Shown: one piece after another, positions 1-5,066 of the stretch
Layout: every line of letters begins with the position of its first letter
Position numbering within the stretch: the first letter of the stretch is position 1
Assembly: GCA_028824575.1 (NCBI GenBank)
Contig: JAPPDN010000528.1
Location: 1 to 5,331, forward strand
Length of the DNA: 5,331 nucleotides
Origin: Candidatus Poribacteria bacterium
Lineage (GTDB): Bacteria > Poribacteria > WGA-4E > WGA-3G
Direction: 5' to 3'
The notes under the pieces: generated by a model
Told to the model about the DNA's origin: nothing
The model's database searches: none
The model's input: the letters and a program-made list of their open reading frames with translations, nothing else
Made by a program: the position numbers and the translations under genes

Positions 1-911
1 AAGGTTCACCGCATCTCGAACGCCTGAAACCTTATGGCAATGTTGTCCTCTACACGGACCGGCCCGAGACTGACGCAGAGAAAATCCGCCGTGCTGAAGA
101 TGCAGACATCCTCATCAACTCACGCGGGATCGTCAAGTGGCCCGCAGAAATCCTACGCCAACTCCCCAAACTCAAGTTAATCTCACTCTGCTCCATCGGA
201 ACGGATATGATTGGACTTGATGAGGCGAAAGCGTGTGGCATTACTGTTTGCAATCAACCCGGACGCACCGCCCCAGTTGTCGCGGAGCACGGGTTCGGGC
301 TGATGTTCGCACTCGCCAAACGCGCAGCATTCCTCACAGCCTCAATGAAGGCAGGCGGATGGCCCCGTATGGACAACATCTACTTGCAAGGGAAAACTTT
401 AGGAATTGTCGGCACCGGACATATCGGGACGGAGATGGCACGTCTCGGACGAGCCATCGGGATGAATGTTATCGCGTGGACGTATAACCCTTCAGCAGCG
501 CGTGCAGAGGCACTCGGCGTTCAGTTTGTTTCTCTTGATGAACTGCTCCGTACTGCCGATGTCGTCAGTTTGCATGTCAGGTTGACAGAGGAGAGTCACC
601 ATCTCATCGGTGAACGTGAACTCGGCTTGATGAAACCGGGCGCGCTCTTAATCAACGTTGCCCGTGGTGGCGTGCTTGACACTGACGCGCTTATCCGTGC
701 GCTGAACAGCGGACACCTCGGTGGTGCTGCGATTGATGTTTACGACCAAGAACCACCTCCTGCTAACTATCCGCTCTTAGAGTGTGAACAGGTAATTCTA
801 ACACCGCATTGTGCCGATATGACTCCTGAAGGTGTCGAGCTGCTAAACGAAGGCGCGGTAGACAATATCATCGCGTTCCTCGAAGGTACACCACAAAATG
901 TAGTTGTTTGA
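1..911 (+). CDS. D-isomer-specific 2-hydroxyacid dehydrogenase, 5'-truncated by window edge
   Basis: NAD(P)-dependent cytoplasmic oxidoreductase that by family interconverts D-2-hydroxyacids and 2-oxoacids (phosphoglycerate-, glyoxylate- or lactate-dehydrogenase-like; the exact substrate cannot be told). The frame is open from base 3, before the first internal ATG at 207, and the translation upstream of that ATG (ADILINSRG, LKLISLCSIGTD) is typical family sequence, so the gene begins outside the window. 302 residues are visible against about 310-330 for the family, so only a short N-terminus is missing. The Rossmann nucleotide loop GTGHIG is at 411-428. The catalytic triad is present: Arg in NVARGG (663-665), Glu in YDQEPP (750-752) and His in TPHCAD (807-809). 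The gene ends in TGA, 188 bp before the ATA of the hydantoinase-family gene on the same strand, so co-transcription is possible. No terminator is visible after it. Confidence 0.93.
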   Translation, partial: GSPHLERLKPYGNVVLYTDRPETDAEKIRRAEDADILINSRGIVKWPAEILRQLPKLKLISLCSIGTDMIGLDEAKACGITVCNQPGRTAPVVAEHGFGLMFALAKRAAFLTASMKAGGWPRMDNIYLQGKTLGIVGTGHIGTEMARLGRAIGMNVIAWTYNPSAARAEALGVQFVSLDELLRTADVVSLHVRLTEESHHLIGERELGLMKPGALLINVARGGVLDTDALIRALNSGHLGGAAIDVYDQEPPPANYPLLECEQVILTPHCADMTPEGVELLNEGAVDNIIAFLEGTPQNVVV

Positions 912-920
912 ATTAAAGAG

Positions 921-1001
921 ATGCAATTAGTTCCAGATAAACTTGAGTCTCACCAGAAACCGATTTTCGACAACGGAGAAAATCGAGAGGAGACCCCATA
1001 G
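921..1001 (+). other. 26-codon leader ORF, or detached N-terminus of the hydantoinase gene
   Basis: An ATG at 921, 9 bp after the dehydrogenase stop, opens a frame of 26 codons that runs into the first tandem repeat and ends at TAG 999-1001. Copy 1 of the repeat has four C where copies 2 and 3 have five. With a fifth C, this frame would pass through all three repeats (17 residues each) and join the hydantoinase frame without a stop. It may therefore be a real N-terminus cut off by a 1-bp deletion or sequencing error, a leader peptide, or chance. The Shine-Dalgarno signal is poor (AAAGAG directly abutting ATG), which argues against strong translation. Confidence 0.3.
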
Positions 1002-1086
1002 TTAAAAAGCCGATTTTCGACAACGGAGAAAATCGAGAGGAGACCCCCATAGTTAAAAAGCTGATTTTCGACAACGGAGAAAATCG
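961..1086 (+). promoter_or_regulatory. Triple stem-loop leader ahead of the hydantoinase gene
   Basis: Three 8-bp stems with 9-nt loops are at 961-968/978-985, 1011-1018/1028-1035 and 1062-1069/1079-1086. The 3' end of each stem overlaps the first G of the following GAGAGGAG, so folding in RNA would sit directly against the ribosome-binding site. No U-run follows, so these are not intrinsic terminators. A role in translation control or mRNA stability is inference. No known riboswitch class was recognised. Confidence 0.45.
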
Positions 1087-1093
1087 AGAGGAG
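1086..1093 (+). promoter_or_regulatory. Ribosome binding site pointing to ATA 1100
   Basis: GAGAGGAG matches the anti-Shine-Dalgarno sequence strongly and ends 6 nt before ATA at 1100, an ideal spacing. By contrast the first standard start in frame, GTG at 1148, has no purine-rich motif at the right distance. This site is the main argument for placing the start of the hydantoinase gene at 1100 despite the unusual codon. Identical sites precede the ATA codons at 998 and 1049. Confidence 0.6.
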
Positions 1094-1099
1094 ACCCCC

Positions 1100-3154
1100 A
1101 TAGTTAAAAATATAGGTGTTGATACGGGCGGCACTTTCACGGACATCGTGATGCGTATCAATGAAGAACTGTTCACGCACAAAGTCCTGTCTACACCCCA
1201 AAATCCAGCACACGCCGTGATACAAGGTGTGAGCGAAATCTTGCGTCTGCACAGTACCGATGCTGATCAGTTGGAAATTGTCCACGGATCGACAGTCGCG
1301 ACGAACGCGCTCCTTGAACGTAGAGGCGCGCGCATTGCGCTCGTCACAACGAAAGGCTTTGAAGACGTTTTAGAGATAGGCAGACAGGCACGTCCAAATC
1401 TCTACGATTTCTTCGTGGAACGTCCAGCACCGCTTGTCCCTACCGACAGACGTTTCGGTATATCGGAGCGTACACTGCACACAGGCGAAATCCAGACCGA
1501 GATTGAATCCACCGATTTGGATGCCCTTGCCTCCGAACTCTCTGTGTTGGAACTTGATGCAGTCGCAATCTGTTTCCTTTTCGCCTATGTCAACCCGCAG
1601 AATGAACAAATCGTTGCAGCACACCTTGCACGGCTTGGGATACCAATTTCATGTTCACACGAGGTCCTACCGGAATACCGCGAGTATGCGCGTTTCAGCA
1701 CCACCGTCGCGAATGCGTACATCCGTCCTACCTTAGAACGACATCTCTCTACACTGACAGCTTCTGAACAGTTCCCGGAATCGTTCCGACTGATGCTCTC
1801 CAACGGTGGGAGTGTTTCTGTAGAGGCATTTCATGGAAGATTGCAAGTTGAAAACTTACCGTCCCAAGATACGTCTGTTGGCATCCGCACGGTACTCTCT
1901 GGTCCCGCTGGCGGTGTCCTCGGCGCGTATCAGATCGCCAAAACTGCTGGCTACGACCAGATCATCACATTTGATATGGGTGGCACCTCCACGGATGTGA
2001 GTCTCTGTAATGACGGCATCTCACTCACGACGGAAAGCACGATTAGCGGGCTCCCGATCAAGGTGCCGTTGATTGACATCCATACCGTCGGCGCAGGCGG
2101 TGGTTCTATCGCAACTGTGGACGCAGGGGGCGCGTTGCGCGTCGGACCAGAGAGTGCAGGCGCGGATCCAGGCCCAATTTGCTATGACAATAACGGAGAA
2201 GGCATCACAGTAACCGATGCGAACCTTTTCTTGGGACGCATCGCTGCGACTCAGTTTTTAGGCGGTGCGATGTCACTTAACCTTGATAAGCCCCGCGCAC
2301 ATATTGAAAAATTTGCGGCACAACTCGGTATTCCTGCCCTGCAAGCTGCCGATGGTATTCTCAAAGTGGCAAACGCAGCCATGGAACGTGCCATCAAGGT
2401 TATCTCTGTGGAGCGAGGATTTGATACACGCGATTTCACGCTCATCTCTTTCGGGGGTGCTGGCGGTTTGCACGCCGCATTTATGGCAGAAAACCTCGGC
2501 ATCGAAACAATCCTGATTCCACCAAACGGTGGTTTACTCTCTGCCTACGGGATGCTCTTTGCAGATGTCGTCAAAGACTATTCACAGACAGTTCTATTGC
2601 GGTTTGAAACAGGCAGTGAAACACTCGTTGACACATTAAACATTGGGTTTGACGAGCTCTTAACCCGTGCGGAAAATGAGATGAGACCGGAAGGATTCAC
2701 GCCTGATCAACTTAAGATTGACCGTTCACTTGATATGCGATACGAAGGTCAGTCTTATGAACTAAATATCCCCTATTTTACTGAAATAGGGGCACAGGCA
2801 CTTGTTCAGAGATTTCACGCCGCACACGATCAACGGTTCGGTTATGCACGCACCGACGCACCGGTCGAAGTCGTGAACCTCCGGCTTACGGCAACTGGAA
2901 CAACCGATAAGCCTCCTATTCAACCGTTGCCACTCGTTGATACAGATCCGTCTGAAGCGTTTACCGTCCAAAACCGTGTTGTATTTGAGGGTGAAGCACT
3001 CACAACCGATTTCTACCGCCGCGAGGCGTTGCGTCCTGGCAACCAAATCGCAGGTCCCGCGGTTATAACAGAATTCAGCGCAACCACTGTAATACCACCG
3101 AATTTTGCCGCCGTTGTTGATGCGTATCAGAATCTTATTTTGACCAGAAAATAA
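1100..3154 (+). CDS. hyuA: Hydantoinase/oxoprolinase family protein, A-type subunit (HyuA-like)
   Basis: Member of the ATP-dependent family containing N-methylhydantoinase A, 5-oxoprolinase and acetone carboxylase beta; these enzymes open lactam or hydantoin rings or activate small carbonyl compounds in the cytoplasm. Counting from ATA 1100 it has 684 codons, the normal length for HyuA. Visible landmarks are the N-terminal phosphate-binding GVDTGGTFTD (residues 6-15), SGPAGGV (267-273), the second ATPase loop FDMGGTSTD (291-299), HTVGAGGGSIA (328-338), FGGAGGLHA (451-459) and IPPNGGLLSAYGM (473-485), then the C-terminal domain with RYEGQSYEL and HDQRFGYA. A start at GTG 1148 would give 668 residues but delete the first ATPase loop, so it is unlikely to be correct. 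No ATG, GTG or TTG lies in frame between the stop at 944-946 and 1148, hence an ATA start or a disrupted upstream start. A hyuB gene, which usually follows, is absent; a convergent R-M cassette follows instead. The substrate is unknown. Confidence 0.9.
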   Translation: MVKNIGVDTGGTFTDIVMRINEELFTHKVLSTPQNPAHAVIQGVSEILRLHSTDADQLEIVHGSTVATNALLERRGARIALVTTKGFEDVLEIGRQARPNLYDFFVERPAPLVPTDRRFGISERTLHTGEIQTEIESTDLDALASELSVLELDAVAICFLFAYVNPQNEQIVAAHLARLGIPISCSHEVLPEYREYARFSTTVANAYIRPTLERHLSTLTASEQFPESFRLMLSNGGSVSVEAFHGRLQVENLPSQDTSVGIRTVLSGPAGGVLGAYQIAKTAGYDQIITFDMGGTSTDVSLCNDGISLTTESTISGLPIKVPLIDIHTVGAGGGSIATVDAGGALRVGPESAGADPGPICYDNNGEGITVTDANLFLGRIAATQFLGGAMSLNLDKPRAHIEKFAAQLGIPALQAADGILKVANAAMERAIKVISVERGFDTRDFTLISFGGAGGLHAAFMAENLGIETILIPPNGGLLSAYGMLFADVVKDYSQTVLLRFETGSETLVDTLNIGFDELLTRAENEMRPEGFTPDQLKIDRSLDMRYEGQSYELNIPYFTEIGAQALVQRFHAAHDQRFGYARTDAPVEVVNLRLTATGTTDKPPIQPLPLVDTDPSEAFTVQNRVVFEGEALTTDFYRREALRPGNQIAGPAVITEFSATTVIPPNFAAVVDAYQNLILTRK
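2770..2792 (+). other. Perfect 9-bp hairpin inside the hydantoinase coding sequence
   Basis: CCCCTATTT at 2770-2778 is followed by the 5-nt loop TACTG and the exact complement AAATAGGGG at 2784-2792. The segment encodes the end of a beta strand and the linker just after RYEGQSYEL in the C-terminal domain. It has no following U-run, so it is not a terminator. It may affect mRNA structure or be a coincidence of codon choice. Confidence 0.5.
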
Positions 3155-3166
3155 TTGAATGTCTCT
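3153..3166. repeat. 14-bp direct repeat, left copy flanking the R-M cassette
   Basis: AATTGAATGTCTCT begins within the TAA stop codon of the hydantoinase gene and recurs exactly at 4972-4985 in the same orientation. Adding upstream bases gives 16 matches in 17. The two copies bracket the whole minus-strand R-M pair and its promoter, as expected if the cassette entered by recombination at a short homology or with a target duplication. Confidence 0.6.
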
Positions 3167-3190
3167 AAGAGCCACGTCTAGCATTAGTTT

Positions 3191-3763
3191 TCAGGATGTG
3201 GTATCTGCTGAATTGAATTTGACGATTTCCTTCCAAAGCATGTTACCTTCTGCATCGCAATATTTCCCGACGAATTCAGCAGTAAACTTGTTGACGACTT
3301 TAGCATACTCTTTCATAAACTGCTCATTCTTTTCTTTTGCTTGATGTCCTAAAGGTTCAATGATGTCAGTATATAGGTTGTCATCACCTGAAATGAATTC
3401 CCAAAATTTTTGTCCACACAATTTCAAGTAATCACCTTTATCCGGTTTTCGATCCTTTCCGTAGCAGCATCCATTGATCGCAACAACATTTGTCAACGAT
3501 CTATTCGTACCGAGGATTCGTTTAGCTTTCTTGAAGTTATCCCGCAACTTTGCGACTTGGCTACTATTTCCCCAATTTGGTCCAGATTTGATTGATACAA
3601 TGTATTTTATATTATCTTTTTCAAACTCTAAATCAATTCCCTCTGCTGCAGATTTCTGACCACCATAGACCTGTGAACAGATAAAAATGGCAAGTTCCTC
3701 CAGAAATCCACCAAAAATTGTCTCTTCTTGCGAAGATAGATGAGCATCTAGGATAAATGTCAC
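3191..3763 (-). CDS. C-terminal catalytic fragment of the split restriction endonuclease
   Basis: A GTG at 3763 opens 190 codons that carry all recognisable nuclease motifs and lack only the first 56 residues of the repaired protein. This GTG overlaps the TGA that ends the N-terminal fragment (GTGA arrangement), so ribosomes terminating there could restart and make this fragment. No good Shine-Dalgarno is evident and the start falls in mid-domain relative to the family, so a functional protein is doubtful. It is listed because gene finders will call it. Confidence 0.55.
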   Translation of the reverse strand: MTFILDAHLSSQEETIFGGFLEELAIFICSQVYGGQKSAAEGIDLEFEKDNIKYIVSIKSGPNWGNSSQVAKLRDNFKKAKRILGTNRSLTNVVAINGCCYGKDRKPDKGDYLKLCGQKFWEFISGDDNLYTDIIEPLGHQAKEKNEQFMKEYAKVVNKFTAEFVGKYCDAEGNMLWKEIVKFNSADTTS

Positions 3764-3942
3764 GAAATCTTGCGCGGTGTTAATATCTTTCGCCTTGAAT
3801 AGATCTTGAATAGATAAGGATTTTTTCGCTTGACAATATTCAGCAGTTTCAATTTTTGAAGACTATCCAACCGCTTCTGATGAAAGACTTGAATGTTCGC
3901 TGCAACATAATCAGTGATCTCCTGTTGTGTAATGGATTGCAT
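3760..3942 (-). CDS. N-terminal fragment of the split restriction endonuclease
   Basis: A 60-codon frame from ATG 3942, with AAGAGG at 3954-3949. Its first 46 residues match the family N-terminus; the last 14 residues (from IYSRRK onward) are out-of-frame translation after the 11-bp duplication and are rich in Lys and Arg. An in-frame TTG at 3957 could extend it by five residues but would overlap the ribosome-binding site. It probably has no activity alone. Confidence 0.5.
   Translation of the reverse strand: MQSITQQEITDYVAANIQVFHQKRLDSLQKLKLLNIVKRKNPYLFKIYSRRKILTPRKIS
3794..3815 (-). repeat. Exact 11-bp tandem duplication that breaks the endonuclease frame
   Basis: CTTGAATAGAT on the plus strand occurs at 3794-3804 and again immediately at 3805-3815 with no mismatch (ATCTATTCAAG as read in the gene). 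Eleven bases are not a multiple of three, and one copy removed restores the frame exactly. Two-copy tandem repeats of this size can collapse or expand by replication slippage. Confidence 0.9.
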
Positions 3943-4780
3943 TTTGATCCTCTTCAAATAACTGATATTGTGTTGGCTTTATATTTTCCTGTGCTAATTG
4001 ATAATACTCCGGCAAAATTTCAATACCGACGGAGTTTCTCAACAACTTTTGAGCGACTTGGCACGTCGTACCAGCACCTGCAAACGGATCAAGCACCCAA
4101 TCATTTTCTTCCGTAAACAACCTTATAAACCATTCAGGCAACGACTTAGGAAAAACGGCACTGTGTTTGCGATTTCCTGTTTCTGTTGCTAAGTGCAAAA
4201 CGTTCGTTGGATATGCCATCTTTCGGTCCACCCAATTGGAAACGTTCTTCCCAAACCCGCTCCCTACTTTCGAGGTATCCCGATTCTGGTCTGTCTTGCT
4301 GAGATTTTTCAATCTTTTCTCCGCCCAATTACCCATAGGCACCATGACAGCCTCTTGATGCATATTGAACTTTCTGGTTTTATTAAACTGCAAACATCTC
4401 TCCCAAGCATCTCTGAATCGGTTCGGCCATTTGCCCGGATAGCAGTTCTTCTTGTGCCAGACAAACTCTTCTGTCCATAACCATCCTTGCCTTTTCATCG
4501 CGAGTATCAATTCAATAACATAAGTATGCCGTTCTCCGTCAACAGCTTGCTCTTTGATGTTTAGAATGAAGGTGCCAGATGGCTTGAGGACCCTTAAAAA
4601 TTCTTCGGCGCGAGGCATAAACCAATCGACGTATTCATCGGGACTGATTCCGCCATACGTTTTGGATCGGCGGTCCGCATACGGTGGAGAAGTCATAATC
4701 AGGTCGAATGAATCGTCATCAAAATCGGCGAGTACTTCTAAGCAGTCCCCAAGATAAAGGTCTGTTTTTATCCGTGTCAT
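3911..4780 (-). CDS. Site-specific DNA methyltransferase, beta class (type II R-M)
   Basis: Transfers a methyl group from S-adenosylmethionine to a base in a specific DNA site, protecting host DNA from the partner nuclease. Motif IV TSPPY is at residues 30-34 and the AdoMet-binding motif I DPFAGAGTT at 231-239 (289-residue numbering). Catalytic motif first and AdoMet motif last is the beta-class order, and TSPPY rather than DPPY is common among N4-cytosine enzymes, although N6-adenine cannot be excluded. RYxL-type flanks are not needed: LYLGDCLEVL at the N-terminus and FPKSLPEWFIRLF before motif I are also typical. The frame is open to TTG 4804 (297 residues); ATG 4780 is preferred because the protein there starts just before the conserved region and a promoter-like element places transcription start near 4810. 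The Shine-Dalgarno is weak. The gene is intact, has no obvious C (controller) protein partner, and overlaps the endonuclease gene by 32 bp. Confidence 0.92.
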   Translation of the reverse strand: MTRIKTDLYLGDCLEVLADFDDDSFDLIMTSPPYADRRSKTYGGISPDEYVDWFMPRAEEFLRVLKPSGTFILNIKEQAVDGERHTYVIELILAMKRQGWLWTEEFVWHKKNCYPGKWPNRFRDAWERCLQFNKTRKFNMHQEAVMVPMGNWAEKRLKNLSKTDQNRDTSKVGSGFGKNVSNWVDRKMAYPTNVLHLATETGNRKHSAVFPKSLPEWFIRLFTEENDWVLDPFAGAGTTCQVAQKLLRNSVGIEILPEYYQLAQENIKPTQYQLFEEDQNAIHYTTGDH

Positions 4781-4816
4781 CCAATAGTCTGCCTTTGTAC
4801 GCAAGCATTTTACAGT

Positions 4817-4845
4817 ATAATATCACACTTGCTAAAGGAAATCAA
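4817..4845 (-). promoter_or_regulatory. Predicted sigma70-type promoter for the R-M operon
   Basis: Read on the minus strand, TTGATT (4845-4840) is separated by 17 bp from TATTAT (4822-4817). Transcription would start near 4810, about 30 nt before the preferred ATG at 4780 of the methyltransferase. Each hexamer has one or two mismatches to consensus with ideal spacing. This is prediction from pattern only. Confidence 0.45.
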
Positions 4846-4971
4846 GCAGAAAGATTTTATAGATCAGAGCCATTCAATTGTCAGTGGATGTTGGCAAATT
4901 GGAAGGGAAACCTGAGAGGAAAGGCGGCAGAATGGAGGGTTGGAAGAGTGAAAAGATGCGTTTTATGGAAA
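4846..4971. other. Intergenic spacer with purine-rich tract
   Basis: This stretch between the two divergent promoters has no convincing gene. Bases 4899-4959 are strongly purine-biased on the plus strand, with GGAAGGG, GAGAGGAAAGG and GGTTGGAAGAG blocks. A 25-codon ATG frame starting at 4932 lacks a good ribosome-binding site and family resemblance and is not called. Confidence 0.5.
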
Positions 4972-4985
4972 AATTGAATGTCTCT
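4972..4985. repeat. 14-bp direct repeat, right copy flanking the R-M cassette
   Basis: Exact second copy of AATTGAATGTCTCT, in the same orientation as the copy at 3153-3166. It lies 20 bp before the -35 box of the enolase-superfamily gene. If this marks the right cassette boundary, the pre-insertion locus would have had the hydantoinase gene followed about 100 bp later by that gene's start. Confidence 0.6.
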
Positions 4986-5005
4986 GGTAGTAGGTCGCGA
5001 ATTCC

Positions 5006-5034
5006 TTGACATGTAGGACACAGTTTGGTATACT
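5006..5034 (+). promoter_or_regulatory. Near-consensus sigma70-type promoter
   Basis: A perfect -35 TTGACA (5006-5011) is followed after exactly 17 bp by TATACT (5029-5034), one base off TATAAT. Transcription would start near 5041, giving a leader of about 25-35 nt before the enolase-superfamily gene. This is the strongest promoter candidate in the window. No operator-like palindrome was seen around it. Confidence 0.65.
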
Positions 5035-5066
5035 TTGAGCATTGCAAAAGTTGATAAAATAGGAGA

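Larger units (their letters stand above)
960..1110 (+). repeat. Three tandem 50-51 bp units, each hairpin + Shine-Dalgarno + ATA
   Basis: Copies are at 960-1009 (50 bp), 1010-1060 (51 bp) and 1061-1110. They differ only by one C in the C-run of copy 1, a C-to-T at the second base of copy 3, and the final base where copy 3 runs into the coding sequence. Each unit contains an inverted repeat CGATTTTC/GAAAATCG (T in place of the first C in copy 3, still a G-U pair) with a 9-nt loop. The hairpin is followed at once by GAGAGGAG, a C-run and ATA-GTT-AAA. The near identity suggests recent expansion. The three ATA codons at 998, 1049 and 1100 are exactly 51 bp apart and share the hydantoinase frame. 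Confidence 0.9.
3191..3942 (-). pseudogene. Type II restriction endonuclease, PmeII/EcoO109I-like, frameshifted
   Basis: DNA endonuclease partner of the adjacent methyltransferase, split into two frames. From ATG 3942 the first frame gives a family-like N-terminus (VFHQKRLDSLQKLKL, RKNPYLFK), then goes out of frame and stops at TGA 3762-3760. The rest, including SSQEETIFGGFLEELAIF, EGIDLEF, VSIKSGPNWGNSSQ and NGCCYGKDRKPDKGDY, continues in another frame to TGA at 3193-3191. The break falls at an exact 11-bp tandem duplication; deleting one copy joins NPYLFK to AKDINTAQDFV and gives one frame of 246 codons, near the size of family members. The ATG at 3942 is chosen because AAGAGG lies 6 nt upstream; it overlaps the methyltransferase end by 32 bp, indicating translational coupling. 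The probable catalytic core is D100 and K115 (GID-x12-SIK, repaired numbering), with Ser where PD-(D/E)xK nucleases usually have an acid. The recognition site is unknown. Assignment to the family rests on remembered motifs. Confidence 0.85.

Noticed and set aside
961..1086. Intrinsic terminators after the dehydrogenase gene
   Set aside because: The stems are AT-rich in the arms and followed by GAGAGGAG and a C-run, not a U-run.
960..1110. CRISPR-like array
   Set aside because: The units are head-to-tail with no unique spacers between them, and no cas gene is present.
913..1285. Minus-strand open frames with repeated SSRFSPLSK-like segments
   Set aside because: They are the antisense of the tandem repeats and of the hydantoinase N-terminus; the repeats keep any frame open, and there is no family resemblance or ribosome-binding site.
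2762..3184. 140-codon minus-strand frame opposite the hydantoinase C-terminus
   Set aside because: It is antisense to clearly conserved coding sequence and its translation is Cys/Arg-rich without recognisable domains.
3155..3190. Bidirectional terminator between the convergent hydantoinase and endonuclease genes
   Set aside because: I could not find a stem-loop with a U-run on either strand in this 36-bp gap.
4871..4879. CATTCAATT as an inverted copy of AATTGAATG at 3153 and 4972, suggesting terminal inverted repeats of a mobile element
   Set aside because: Only 9 bp match, no transposase or further symmetry is present, and a match of this length can occur by chance in AT-rich sequence.
4932..5009. 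25-codon small ORF starting MEGWKSEK
   Set aside because: It overlaps the direct repeat and promoter, lacks a good ribosome-binding site and resembles no known small protein.
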